From: Lampris incognitus | Taxonomy: Eukaryota > Chordata > Actinopteri > Lampriformes > Lampridae | Assembly (NCBI RefSeq): GCF_029633865.1 | Contig: NC_079216.1 | Location: forward strand, 19,809,019 to 19,873,018 | Reading direction: 5' to 3' | Length of the DNA stretch: 64,000 nt | Shown: positions 43,915 through 55,805 of the stretch, piece by piece | Layout: each line of letters starts with the position of its first letter | How positions within the stretch are numbered: position 1 is the first letter of the stretch | Made by a program: the position numbers and the translations under genes | Notes under the pieces: generated by a model | Database searches by the model: none | The model's input: the letters and a program-made list of their open reading frames with translations, nothing else | Told to the model about the DNA's origin: nothing

Positions 43915-46055
43915 GTGAGGTTTTTATATCTGTTCAACATACTGCCTACCTTATTTTTTTTTTAACCCAGGTAATCTGTGATATCAGTCATTATTCACAA
44001 CCGTGCTTCTTTCTCCTAATTTTCTTTAGTTTTCTATTTAGATGCAGTCGCTTTTGTGGCACAAGTTTCCCACGGCGGTGTTGGTGCTGAGTTTTTGTTG
44101 ATTTTGTTGACGTGAAGCTGGAGAAATGTAACACGTAAACGGCATGTATGCCTTGTGGCAGGCTCCGGCTCGGAGGCAGTACGCAGTGTGTCCAGCAGGA
44201 GGCAGCATGTGAACATGTGATCGCATGAGCGCGTGCTCTGAGTGGTTTTTGTAAAGCCAGTGCCTTTCAATGTTTAACACGACCTTTTTAGCTTTCCTCC
44301 ACCCTTCCATCTCCAACACTTTCATGACTGTGGAGGCTAACAGATGATTTTGTAACCATATCATGGAGATCAATGCTTTTTTGTGTTATTGTGTGCCTTT
44401 TCATTTACAGAAATCATTGTTGCGTTATTAATAGCCTACTCACATTACCTCATAAAAAGGTTAAACGTAGCTACCTACCATAACTTTTCTTAATAGGTTA
44501 GTTTTGCCCATGTTGCATACCTGTAAAGATGTAAAGTGATTTATAACATCTATGCACAATGATCTTAATGAACTGTAATCCATTTTAGATGGTGACATCT
44601 ATAATCGAGGCATCTCTTGTTTCCAGCTTTGTCAGGTGAACACTGGTTTGATTTCAGTCATCTGGAGGAGGACTGAAATGGTGGAGATTGTGGTGTTACT
44701 GTAACTTTCAGCGCTCCCCCATGCTCCTTGCCAGGTCTTTTCAACTTCCCTCCAACCTTCATCAGTTAATGACAGTGGTAGATGTAATAGATGATTTATT
44801 AATCATATCATAGAAATCATGGCCTTCTGCGTGTTGTGTGGAATTGATCTTTTAAAGAGAAACGTTGTGTTATTAATGGCCAACTCACATTACACCTAAA
44901 AAAAAAAGATGCTCTGTGGTTAGTCACTGAAATTCATTCTCTGCATTCAACCCATCTCTATACGCACACTAGAAACAGTAAGCAGCACTAAGAGCAGTAA
45001 ATAAAATCATGTTACTACCATTGTCTTATATTTCCAGTGATGTAAAGTGGTTTATAACTGCTACGCACAAAAACGTTGAAGTTGTGTTTCTTTTTGAATG
45101 GTGACCTCTGTGATAGAGACGGCCCTTGTGTGCAGCTTTGTCAGGTTGAGAAAGATGTGATTTAAGTTAACTGGTGGATGAATGAGGCGGTGGAGATTGT
45201 GGTGTCATTGTAGGTTTCAGTGCTCTTAAGCTTTATTTGGTAAAAAAAAAAAACATTTCATAGACAACAAAAAGAGAACTAGAGAAATCTTTGCTTTTAA
45301 ATATTTTTTTAAAATTTGATTTTTTTCTTGTATTCAATATTGAATTGCCCTACAACAAAAAGCAACAGATGCCATTCAACAGATGTTAAGTAGATCTTCA
45401 CCATAATAAAGAACATTTTCTGCTCAGAAGTTGCCTCGGTATGGTCTCTGATCCCATTCTCTGCTCTCTTGGTTATTTTATTTCCCTCATGTCTTAGTTG
45501 TGCTGTCGTTATGTTGCAGAAAAACAAAATAAACACGTTAGCTTAATGATATACGTATATTTCATGCCTGTGGGGGTTGAATCGCCCCCCCCCCACTGTG
45601 GTGTCTAAAACGGAGGCCCTGACCTTTCATATTTTGAGATGAATTAACTCAAGATATGGCATTTAAAAAAAATCAGATGGTCATGAGGGCACACAATGAC
45701 TGTGAGCAAGCAGGGTTATCAGTATTTGTTGCGCCTCTGCCATAGACGTGTTCCCTTATTTACATACGCCAAATGTGCGTGCGCAGATTGTGAGGCAAAA
45801 AGGGGTCGCGAGTCTTGTTTGTCTGCACTACGTTCATTCCGAAGAGATCCTCACGGAGAAATTGAATTAAAACGCAACGAAATGCCTCGTTGGTCGACAA
45901 CGGGCCCTTTAAGAAAGGATTTCCGGGTTGAGAGGGCGGAGCGAGGAGTAGGCTGGTTGGAGCAGCGCGATTTGTACGGAAGAATAAATGGCACACGCGT
46001 TCGTGTAGTCAGTGAGAGAAATGTGCGTTTCAACTTTTCTGCAGTTTCCACAGCC
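43915..46055. other. intergenic, no gene recognised
   Basis: Contains the old tandem duplication at 44270-45225 and nothing else recognisable. Also empty: 46850-47190, 48245-48960 and 49955-50465 (AT-rich, with one ATATAGCGCTTTTCTAACAC repeat fragment near 50440). Confidence 0.5.
44270..45225. repeat. old, diverged tandem duplication (about 450-500 bp units)
   Basis: Several words recur in the same order: GATGATTT...ATATCATGGAGATCA, GTTATTAATAGCCTACTCACATTAC, GATGTAAAGTGATTTATAAC, CAGCTTTGTCAGGT and GGTGGAGATTGTGGTGT, first in about 44340-44715 and again in about 44790-45215. Similarity is moderate, so the duplication is old. No gene is seen in it. Confidence 0.6.
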
Positions 46056-46059
46056 TCAC

Positions 46060-46270
46060 AGTTGTTGCGCTGTCGGTTGTACAAATCGTAAAGATGGTAA
46101 AAACAAGCATCTGCATTTTTATCGCATGCCGAAAGGGAGAACTCCAATCGAAAAACGAAGAAGACAGGAATGGACTCATGTGACCCGTCGGGAGGGCTGA
46201 AGACGTGATTAGAAGAGCCAATATCAAACGCGAAGATTTCATATCTGCTGTGTATCCGTTTCTTACACAA
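46060..46270 (+). pseudogene. THAP-like zinc-finger fragment
   Basis: The frame 46012-46200 contains CCAVGCTNRKDGKNKHLHFY followed by RMPK, the N-terminal half of a THAP domain (C..C then LHFYRMP-type block), and RRRQEWTHVTRRE. The second Cys-His pair is not found because stops follow at 46198 and beyond. Possible sources are a P-element-like transposon or a decayed THAP gene; no downstream homology was recognised. Confidence 0.5.
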
Positions 46271-46337
46271 GTAAGTATTGTGATTGATCATACTGTAACG
46301 TGCATGGATAAGAAGACACGCTGGCCGCTGGCTCGCG

Positions 46338-47293
46338 GGTCTGACCCTTTAGTCGAGCGGTTAGCGATGTCTCCTGCGGTACGGGCGATACGTTTTCGCG
46401 TCCCGGCCGCGGCACTTCCTGTGGTTGCGTTGTCCCCCGAATTCGCCACAATACGTAAGTAACAGCTCTGTAACCGGTTATTTTCTTGCCCGGTGCGGGA
46501 TTCGATACGGGGTGTACTGCAGCACAAGGCGACATCACTAACCGCTCGACTAAAGGGTCAGACCCGTTAGCTAGGGGCTAACGTGTGTTATTAGTAGTTT
46601 ACAGTCGTCACCTTCTCCCGGAAGCGCGCCCTCGCGCTTTGTTGTTCCCGCGCTCCGAAGAGATTTCTGAGGATCTGCACACTTCCGGATCCCACCGCTG
46701 CCACCAATGTAACCGGTTATTTTCTCGCCCGGTGCGAGATTCGATACGGGGTGTACTGCACCACAAAGCGTCATCACTAACCGCTCGACTAAAGGATCAG
46801 ACCCGTTAGCTGGGGACTAACGTGTCTTATTAGTAGCTTACAGCTCTAAATGTGATACTGTCCTAGTGGAGCAACTGCCCAACCAAAGTTTGAGTTGTTA
46901 ATGCCTAGCCTTCCTCAAGTTTAACGATTCCTTCAGCTTATTTTTTTTTTTTGGTGTCATGATGTTTGAGGTCATAATTTGACTCCAGCCTCGATCTCAA
47001 CCGTACAAACAAACTACAAGGCAAAACTTCGGATGGTAAAAGCAGTCTTGGACATGTCCACCAGCAAAGTAATCGTAAAGACTTGTATGCCTTCATTGAT
47101 TCTCATCGATTCTTTCGTAAATATACTTGGTGCGTCTGTGAGGTTGCCAGCTGTTCCGTATTAGCCGGGACGCCCTGTATTTAGATTAAAAGTGCTTCGG
47201 GTCTGACCCTTTAGCCGAGCGGTTAGTGGCGTCGCCTTGTGGTGCAGTACGCCCCATATCGAATACCGCACCGGGCAAGAAAATAACCTGTTA
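46338..47293. repeat. cluster of four tRNA-like repeats in mixed orientation
   Basis: GGGTCTGACCCTTTAGTCGA followed by GCGGTTAG (A-box-like) and GTATCGAATCCCGCACC (B-box-like) occur on plus at about 46338-46443 and 47198-47293 and on minus at about 46463-46590 and 46707-46845. Each is followed by GGGCAAGAAAATAACCGGTT-type sequence. Class unknown, probably SINE-derived. Confidence 0.65.
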
Positions 47294-47395
47294 TATTTTA
47301 TATATACACGTATACTGCCTTTAAATCTGGCCTATGTGTGCTGTGTGGGAATATCGATGGGTGGCGCTCATTGCAAAGAAGCATAATTTTAAACT

Positions 47396-47691
47396 TTTTT
47401 TTCCCTTTCCAATTTTCTCCCCAATTTGTATCGGGCCAATTACCCAGCTCCTCTTGAGCCGTCCCGTTTGCTGCTCCACCTCCTCTCCGCCGATCCGGGG
47501 GCGCCCCGACCGACCAGGGGAGGAACCAGTGCAGCGACCAGGACACATACCCACATCCGACTTCCCACCCGCAGACACGGCCAATTGTGTCTGTAGGGAC
47601 GCCCGACCAAGCCGGAGGTAACGCCGGGATTCGACCCAGCGATCCTGCGTTGGTAGGCAACGGAATAGACCGCTACGCTACCCGGGCGCCC
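47396..47691 (-). mobile_element. SINE family A, copy 10, internally deleted, with 16-bp target duplication
   Basis: Exact AGCATAATTTTAAACT at 47380-47395 and 47692-47707. Antisense. The head complement ends CTACGCTACCCGGGCGCC, the tail complement CCAATTTTCTCCCCAATTTG is present, and about 130 bases of the body are missing. Confidence 0.9.
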
Positions 47692-47779
47692 AGCATAATT
47701 TTAAACTAACTGGCCCGTATGTGTATCTTACTCGTCACTTCCTCTCGATCCTGTTGGGAAAAATGAGCGCAAGTGTAGA

Positions 47780-48240
47780 TGGCGATTCGGGCCCTCCGAA
47801 AAAACAAAAGATTGTGTACAGTGGGAAGAGAATCCAAAGGAGTTGAATCAAGTGCAACTGGACTTGGTATATATCCGTGAAGACGTTTCGCCTCTCATCC
47901 AAGAGGCTTCCTCAGTTCGTGCCTTTCTGACTAGACCAAGCTAGTCTGACTGGCTGATGATGAAACTCAGATATTTATCCTCTTTGGAGTCGTTATCAGA
48001 GCTATTGATATGCGTGGCTCTCTGTGATCCGATGTTTAGCAGCGACGGTCGTTGGAGGTGTTAGTTTCGACTTCGTTAGTGCTCCTTTCAGTGGTCATGA
48101 GTCGTTGGAGCCGTTAGTGACCGACTGTTGTTCTTGGAGGCTAAGCTTCTTGAGTCTCCTGGGTAGAGATGAAAGGACGGCATTGTAAGTGGGCTCGATG
48201 GTGTTTTAAGCCCCCAACGTACTCTTCCAGGCAGCATTGC
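47780..48240 (-). mobile_element. Penelope-like retroelement 3' fragment
   Basis: On the minus strand, EPTYNAVLSSLPRRLKKLS is followed by a stop-rich 3' region containing GAAGCCTCTTGGATGAGAGG and CGAAACGTCTTCACGG. I recall the string YNAVLSSLPRRLK at the C-terminal end of fish Penelope-like (GIY-YIG) reverse transcriptases. Assignment rests on that short motif. Confidence 0.5.
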
Positions 48241-48964
48241 ATTTAACGCACTCCCCGCCCCCAACAGTTTCATCCAATCAAAATGTTTTTTTTTAAATGA
48301 CATATGCTTTGAAATATAGCCAACACTAACTGCTAGGGATTTTCTTTGCTGAACGGACACCTCAGCTAGCTAGCTAACTGTAAAAAGATTGCAATGGTAG
48401 ATTTTAGCTAACTATTTTAAGCCAAGGTTAGCTTAAATGCAGTCAGTCTGTTCAAATAGCTGGCAGTGGTGAGCATTCAGTTCATGTTGGCATGTACTAC
48501 TTTTAAACGTATCCGTGCAGGACAGAGTTTACTTAGTAATGGGCTAGCAGTTAGCGCTAGCTAAGTTCCAGGCAGCCAATTCATTTTTTGGGTGGTTATG
48601 ACAGCGACCGAGTAGTGCTATTGTTATGTAGTTAGGCATTAGCCTGTCTCCCAGTCTGCTTATTTAAACAACTACGAGACAACCTAGTTTTAAGTGAGCT
48701 GCACAAAGGCATGGTTGAGTGGGTGTCTTTCCAAAACTCCTTTAGGCATCCAGTTGTTGCTAGATAAGTTGTAAGAGATCTAGACATAGCAGCTAAGTAA
48801 GTTAAAGCAAAAATGTCGCCAAAATGCAATCTAGGGCAGTGCAGTGTAAACGACTTGATTTTTATGAAAACAGTGATGAAACGGCCAGAGGCATCCACCG
48901 AGCTATAATGGATTGTTTGGGAAAATATCAACTTAATACAGTGTGTCAGTTCGTATGCCGCAGA

Positions 48965-49037
48965 CAACAATAATAATAATAACTATAATAATAATAACTA
49001 TTACTATTATTTCTATTATTAGTAGTAGTAGTATTAA

Positions 49038-49078
<41 letters not shown>
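48965..49078. repeat. ATA/ATT trinucleotide repeat
   Basis: AATAATAATAACTATAATAA-type repeats, a TAG stretch, then (ATT)n to 49076. Confidence 0.9.
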
Positions 49079-49079
<1 letters not shown>

Positions 49080-49221
49080 AGGCTCTGGGCTACCTATACA
49101 AAGCGTCATGTAACCCCAACTTTTTTTTCCACAAGAAGTGAATTCCTCATGTTTAAGGAGTCAGTTTAAGTGTCTGTGGGAAATAATTTGTTTAAGCATT
49201 CACAATCATCATCATCATCAA

Positions 49222-49772
49222 GGCTGGATTACGGACCAGGCATGCTGGATGAGTGCCCCGAGGCCCCAGACCACGAGGGACCCCAAAAGGTCAGGGGTGT
49301 TGTGTTCGCGTATAGTGGGGATCCTCAATCATACCCTACAAGGGATGTTTGTTCCAACCCTGCGTTGCGATGCAGGGCCCAAGCTAGTCTCTATTGATGC
49401 GGGGCATCCAAGCTACAGTCTCTACTGATGCAGGGCCCCAAGCTACAGTCTCTATTGATGCAGGGCCCCAAGCATCTGAAACAAACATTTATTTCCTGTT
49501 GGTAAGCCATTGTAAGTGGGAAGAAGGCTTTGCAATATGTTTGCGATGCTGTGAGCTGCTATTCTCATCTGTTTGTTTTATGTGTTGTACTTTGTAGTCG
49601 CCATCCAAATCCCATGCAGAGTAGCACAGCGTCAACTACCATGTTGGGTATTTTGCATTAGTTTTACATTTAACAATTTTTGTATTGTTTGCATAGCCTA
49701 TCTGATGGGGCGGGTGGGGGGCCCCAGTGGACTTGCGTGCTCCGGGGCCCACTGGTGGGTTAATCCGGCCAT
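49222..49772. repeat. possible inverted-repeat element containing a 30-bp tandem array
   Basis: Starts AAGGCTGGATTACGGACCAG and ends with the imperfect complement CTGGTGGGTTAATCCGGCCA; ATCATCATC lies outside both ends. Inside, at about 49370-49472, a unit GATGCAGGGCCCCAAGCTAC plus AGTCTCTATT occurs about 3.5 times. The element class was not recognised. Confidence 0.45.
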
Positions 49773-49796
49773 GAATTATCATCATCTGGTTCTCTG

Positions 49797-49950
49797 GGGT
49801 CAGGTCACGGTGGCAGCAAGCTAATTAGGGCACTCCAGACGTCCCTCTCCCCAGCAACGCCCTCCAGGTCTTCCTGGGGGATCCCAAAATGTTCCCAGGC
49901 CAGATTGGACATGTAGTCCCTCCAGCAAGTTCTGGTTCTACCCCGGGGTA
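49797..49950 (-). mobile_element. LINE coding fragment (C-terminal)
   Basis: On the minus strand one reads CWRDYMSNLAWEHFGIPQED and then LEGVAGERDVWSALISLLPP, a string I know from the end of a common fish LINE polyprotein. It is very short and followed by LINE-like PRPDP. The exact family is uncertain. Confidence 0.5.
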
Positions 49951-50468
49951 GATGCGAAATTAATCAATCAATTGATTCACAATCAGTAGGTTATACAATG
50001 TATAATTTATTTATTAACCAAGAATCAAATGCTGAACTATAATGGTAACTGACAATCAATTATTTTTATTAGATATGGAAGAACCGTGGAAATAATGGTG
50101 TAAAACATAGCAGGATAAATATTGTTGTATACTGTTAGTACCACTAAATGGCAGTCTGTGTAACAGGCCACATTATGCCACATTGCCTAAAAAGATTGAC
50201 ACACCATTAGATTCTCGAAACAAAAACTATGTCTTGATAAGAAAATAATAGTGTATAGTGGGGTTTGATCTAGAGCCAAAGGTGTGGTCTAAGGTTAAGC
50301 TTCGCAGTAGGTGGGGTTAAGCTACAGTATAAAAGAGTGTGCTTTGGACAGGTTGCTTCAGTTGCTCCATGGACCAGCTTGGTATATTGTTGTACCCTTT
50401 TGAGGATTATTAATAAAAATAATAATGATAAATCAAACTTATATAGCGCTTTTCTAACACTCAAAGGT

Positions 50469-50587
50469 GCTTTACAATAAACGGCAGTAAAGTTTTACAT
50501 TTATTGTAAAGTCGCTTTACAATAAACTTAAAAGTCTGATGGGAGTAGGTTTATTAATAATAAACCTACTCACATCAGACTTTTAAG
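50469..50587. repeat. nested palindrome cluster
   Basis: Arms 50527-50556 and 50558-50587 are complementary at 29 of 30 positions with a 1-base loop (CTTAAAAGTCTGATGGGAGT...). Directly upstream TTTATTGTAAAG-TCG-CTTTACAATAAA forms a perfect 27-bp palindrome, and CTTTACAATAAA occurs again at about 50470. Confidence 0.85.
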
Positions 50588-52004
50588 TATTGGATATTGA
50601 TTAATTGACTCTTGGACCTCAATTGATTGACTTTGAACAACAGTGTGTCGAAAAGAAATTCTCCCACATCTGAACAATAATAGACAACTTTGAAAAAATA
50701 TTGCGCATGGGTTAGTGCTTTAAGAGGCTACAATGAGGTTAAACTGTTAGCATGACATTAGCTCTAAATTGTTAGCTCTAAAAAGTTTGTTAAAATGGTG
50801 AGGGTTGGGAAAAATTAGCCACAAAGCCTCCCACATATGATTATTTTAATGTATCATTTTACTGTAATTCTACATTTTATTCTCACATTTTATCATACAA
50901 ATGAACTAAGGTGGGACGTTGTCAACCTTGCAGACAAAAACCATAATGCCACGGCACTGTAAACGCAAGACAGACAGGGCTTCACCTTCTCTTAATGATC
51001 TGGGGTCTCATTTATAAAACAGTGTGTAGGATCCTTACTAAAAGTATACGTGCGCACAAAAGCCGAAAATGGCGTGTGCCAAAATAAAAAAATCGGACTT
51101 ATAAAACCATGCATACGCACACCTGCAGGCAACCTTCCCTTTATAAATCACAGTCCACCTGGAAATGTGCGCACCTCTATCAGCCTCATATCTCGCTCTC
51201 TACACCCAAATTCAACCATATATGGTCAGTGTAAAGCACCACATGAATGCTGGTGCATACAAATGAGCCTGCTGAGCAAACGTATGTTACAGTGAATAAT
51301 TGCAACAACTGAGAGGAGGACGAAGAAAAGGAATTTTTCTGACATAGAAATCGAGGTGCTTGTGGGTGAGGTGGCGGTCAGAAAGCAGATATTGTTTGGT
51401 GGCCTCAGCAGTGGGGTCACAAACAAAAGAAAATGCAGCGAGTGACAACGTGATGCTGCTGCAGTGACTGCGACAGAGGACAGTACCAGAAATTTAAAAA
51501 AAAAAGTGGTCAGATCTGAAGGTGGAGGCAAAAAGAATTGCATCCCACCGTCAGAGCACATCAGCTACTGGTGGGGGCAAGCGCACACCTGAGCTCACGC
51601 CGCTGGAAAACCAAATAGCATCAATCTCGGGGAAGCAAGTGTGTGTGGCACAGTGTCGAAGAAGGAGGGAGACATTGACATGGCTGACCACAGATGACCC
51701 CAGTAAAGCACTGTTTCATCTTTTATTACATGGCTGTGTAAACAATTTAGAGACATGAAAAAGCACAGTGGGCTAATGTGTTGTGTCCTTTAGTTCTTCC
51801 AGAGTTGGGAGCGGTCGGTGGCGAGTAGGTTCCCGACGGTAAGAGTCCCGGCGAAGGGGCTGTCCCCAGCACCAGTGCGTCCTGTGCACATGGCGCATCT
51901 GGAAGTGGCTGGGTTCTGACTGACGCTGTCCTACAGACACAAAGAGACACCATCAGTGCAATTAATGTCATAGCAGACGAGCCGAAACAAATAAGAGCTG
52001 TGAT

Positions 52005-52070
52005 GTGTAACATGTCAACCGTGATGTGTAACATATCAACCGTGATGTGTGAAATATCTACTTTAAAAGA
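52005..52070. repeat. 21-bp tandem repeat, 3 copies
   Basis: CTGTGATGTGTAACATGTCAA, CGTGATGTGTAACATATCAAC and CGTGATGTGTGAAATATCTAC in succession, between the two Harbinger frames. Confidence 0.75.
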
Positions 52071-52109
52071 TCTTTTCAAAAAAATGAACCTTAATCGCTG
52101 TCTTTTTAC

Positions 52110-53430
52110 AAATGCTGCATTACGTCCTCGTGGATCCTTGCTCCCTGTTGATAGCCTATTTGTCAGGCAGGGGGCTGTGGGTCAGGGTCCTCATGCTGAG
52201 GGGGAGGCCAGGAGGGAGAAGAATGTCAATCCCCAGTGCCATGTTGTGCAGAACGCCACACGCCCTGATGATCTTGCAGACTTGTGTCGGGTGGTAAAAG
52301 TCTGCCACCTGAGGCATCACCATCAGTGTTTGAGGAGGCCGATAGCACACGCCACAACTGAGCACGCACGAGCATGAGCAGCATTATAGCGCATTTCCTC
52401 TGCGCTCTGTGGATTTGGAAATGGGGTGAGGACCCAGCGCCTGAGGGGGTGGCCACTGTCACCTGCAGGTTATATTGGAAGAGTAATTATACATCAGGTT
52501 TGAATGGTTAGAATTTCTACTATACGTTTTTTATTAACATACCAAGAAGCCAGCCGTCACGCACAGCACCTGCCTGTAGTCTGTTCCCTACACTGCTATG
52601 CGTCAGGATAAAGAAGTCGTGTTGAGCCAGGCCATCGGGCCACTATAGCATCAGGACCATGTTGGAGTCACATTTGACTTGGACATTAATTGAATGCACA
52701 TGCTTCAGATTAACGTAGAAAATTTCATTTTCATATGGAGCCCTTATAGCAATATGAGCGCAGTCAATTGCACCGATTACATTTGGGAAACTGGACATTG
52801 CTGCAAACTGCCTTTTAATGTTGGCCTGTTCTCCCACAGTGTAAGGCAGTGTTTCCCAACCCAGTCCTCAAGGAACACCTATCCTGCAGATTTTCTTGGC
52901 AACCCTGAATAGGTACCTGTTTGTAGTTATTCAACCAATCAGCAATGAATTATGTCAGCTGTTGCACACCTTGCATAATTAAGTGCTGTGAGATAATTCG
53001 TTGAGTAAGTACAAGCAGGGCTACCTATGCAGGGTTACAATGAAAAGCCTTAGGATAGGGGGTCCTTGAGGATTGGGTTGGGAAACACTGGTGTAAGGAA
53101 ACCTGAGGGATCGACTACTCACATTAATGATGCCATCCAAGACGGCAGGCATTATTGCACTCAGGGACGGCTGCGATATCCCAGACCTAAGGATGGAATT
53201 TGGCAGAATTATATTATTCCCAAAAGGGGCTTTAGGCAGAAAGGTAAACATTACATATTGTTAATCATACCAAACACATACCTGTCAGCTAATTCCCATT
53301 GGTAACAGCTGGTTGCCAGAAACCCCAGAGTGGTTAGTACTGGGCTTGCGTGGTTCCGTCGGGTTAGTGTAGTACTGGACCCAGTTCAGCACATAAGAGC
53401 GCGTTAGGGAATCTAAATCCATCCAACACG
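52110..53430 (-). pseudogene. HARBI1-like DDE transposase, broken
   Basis: Fragments in order on the minus strand: a RFPNALL helix near 53400, the GAIDCAHI block (52643-52837), NRLQAG and VRDGWLLG blocks near 52545-52600, and the C-terminal CKIIRACGVLHNMAL block near 52250. Several stops and frameshifts; the MITE 52847-53090 lies between the first and second parts. Not expected to be functional. Confidence 0.75.
52847..53090. mobile_element. hAT-type MITE (244 bp) with 8-bp target duplication
   Basis: Exact GTGTAAGG at 52839-52846 and 53091-53098. Termini CAGTGTTTCCCAACCCAGTC and its near complement. Same family as 23487-23727. Inserted into the Harbinger transposase. Confidence 0.9.
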
Positions 53431-53434
53431 TTGA

Positions 53435-55680
53435 CTACGAGAACTGATATTTCTCTTAATATCTAATCTACCCAGACCTTTGGAGATGAACGTTATTCAG
53501 TTCACTCATTAGTGGTCATAATGTTTTGGCTCATCAGTGTATGTGCAAGGGTGTAAAATGAGTTCAGAGGCATATAGAGCCTCTCCTATCTACTTCCAAC
53601 TATTTCTGGTTAATGACATGGGTATTATCTAATCAAAGTACAAAGTACACTGTACTTTTTACAGCTGTTCCATTGTATGACAGGGAGGGGTTTATCACAA
53701 ACAATCTCTTCATTGCCAGCTATTTCATATCTGAACTCCCCAGTTTTGCATTATTTACAATACAGTGATAGCCACAGCAGCAGTAGCACATCGTGTATGT
53801 GTGCAGCATTAGTACTTACATTCAATTATCTTTAATATCACAAAATATTTAAAAACGTGACATGAAACTAACTACTCTATTCTTTAATCGATGAATAATT
53901 TTGATGATTAATTCATGAAATTGCAGTTTAACTTTAAGATACTGAAGTGAGAGTAGTTTACCCATACCCTGGTCAGAGAAGATAAAGCGTCTTCATTCTC
54001 TTCAGCGGTGTTTGATGAGGCAGTCTCACTTCTTGACACAAGGCCAAGCTCTTCAGCTGAGTACAGGATGTATTCTCTTCTTCTCTGCAGCTAGTTTGGG
54101 AGGCAACCACCTCATCTTGAAAAACGAGTGGGTTGCTGTAGCCAGGATGGCTTCATTGATGTCAGTCTTCAGCTGTAAGAGGCTACTGAACCTTTTCTCA
54201 GAGTCAACGATTAGGCCTACCAGTTGCAACTTAAAACCAAGAGCATTCAAAAAACACTAACAACTCACATAATAGACACTAAAACACAGTCATTTATGTG
54301 TTACTTAAGCATTATCCAGGAACGGAGTCAATTCACTTTGATTGTATTAACTCTATAATCCATATTTTAAAACGTTTTGTACAGAAAGGATGAACAACAT
54401 TTAGCTTTAAAGATCAGAATGAAAGCTTTTTAATTGATACAGGACTTGCTTTCTTAAAATCTATGACTTTTTTTTTAATCTGACTATTAACATGATCATC
54501 CCCTGGCATAGCAAACACAGTAAAATGTTATCCTTATCTTCAAGAGGCCTGCGCAAGCTATTTCCCTGACAACTAATAAGAATGGCCACTATAAAACGCC
54601 TAAATGTAGCTATGCTAGAAATTAATTTTGTCCTGAGTTACAGACTTGGCTAAGTTGCTAATATGATGACTAACCACGAGATGCCACTATCCCAGGCTAC
54701 CTGAGAATGTCGTTGACGTTAGCTGGTATGCTAACATTATTAGCTAGTAAGTATATTTGCCAGTTCTAGAGCACATGTGTTTGCTAATTGCTCTTTTCTT
54801 CTGTTGTATTTTAGAGTCATTCAGAAAGCTTGCCTTAGCATGCAATATCTAATCATATTTTAATTACATAACTTTATCTTAGGGGAAATTTGCACCAAAC
54901 ACTGAAGCAGCTTCTTTCCTCAAGCTACTGGTCGCAAGGAACATAAATGAAGTACGGTAGAGTGCATTGCTTGACCTGACAGGACATGTCACGTGATTCA
55001 CTTGCATTTAGCAAGTGATTGAGCTAATTGTAGTTTTTTCTTTCTTTCTGCAGTTCAAACTTGGGGATAAAAATGAGTCTTATTTGAGAATAGAATGACA
55101 TTTCAAATAATGTATTTTAAGTATTTCAGATACTTACAAATACAAGCTCAAAGTATTTTGTTACAAATTACATCTTGTTTTTTCTGTCCAACAAAATACA
55201 AATTACTCAATACTCAAAAGTAATTAAATACGTATTTTAAATAAATTTAATTGAGATACTGCTCGTCTTTGCCCATCCCTAGTTGCATCAGGTAATTTTA
55301 CAGTATTTATTTGTCAACAGCAAGCATACATTATTTACTGATATAAGAAATTGTATCTATTTACTGGTCATTAGAAAAAACAAGAGAACCTTGCCTTTAC
55401 AAATAAAATGTCTTGAAAAGCAGTGCCACTTAACGTACAGAGTACTCGATAGCAAACAATATATCTCAATATTGCACTTTTTCCTTTTGCATTGAATTTG
55501 ATAATTCACGAATTTGTGTTACTTTTGTACTCACTTTTGTGAGGAGTTACTGATTACTCCGTTTAAATAGTTTCAATTCACATAATGACCAATCCTGGCT
55601 GGAGAGCTACATAATTCTTTCTAATAATCAGTGGTTTTATTTTTATTGCAGTTTTATATTTGAAAATTGGATGGAAATTT
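53435..55680. other. intergenic, no gene recognised
   Basis: AT-rich sequence. The frame at 54012-54260 has no family motif. Possible old repeats only. The cdhr5 intron stretches 56835-57060, 57715-58115 and 62990-63045 and the terminal 63520-63990 are likewise empty. Confidence 0.5.
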
Positions 55681-55687
55681 TTGGGAG

Positions 55688-55805
55688 TACTGGCGGCCTG
55701 TCCAGGGTGTCTCCCTGCCTGCTGCCCAATGACTGCTGGGATAGAGTCCAGAATCCCTGCGACCCTGAGAGCAGGATAAGCGGTTTGGATAATGGAATGG
55801 ATGGA
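55688..55805 (+). mobile_element. SINE family C, 5'-truncated copy next to the cdhr5 stop codon
   Basis: CTGGCGGCCTGTCCAGGGTG to GGATAATGGAATGGATGGAA, flanked by TTTGGGAGT on both sides. It lies 38 bases beyond the cdhr5 stop, so it is probably in the antisense orientation within the cdhr5 3' UTR. Confidence 0.82.

Larger units (their letters stand above)
51002..53430. mobile_element. PIF/Harbinger transposon remnant
   Basis: The left end begins GGGGTCTCATTTATAAAACA, which I associate with fish Harbinger ends. Plus-strand 51298-51630 encodes a Myb/SANT-like protein fragment (KKRNFSDIEIEVLVGEVAVR, KKWSDLKVEAKRIASHRQ). The minus strand from about 53420 to 52110 encodes a HARBI1-like transposase with RFPNALL near the start, then SFPNVIGAIDCAHIAIRAP and HSINVQVKCD (first catalytic Asp block), then KIIRACGVLHNMALG. 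Both frames are broken and the transposase is split by a hAT MITE. The matching right end was not found. Confidence 0.8.

Noticed and set aside
54012-54260. 82-codon frame as a small gene
   Set aside because: No domain, and an antisense frame of similar length; the composition is that of the surrounding AT-rich intergenic DNA.
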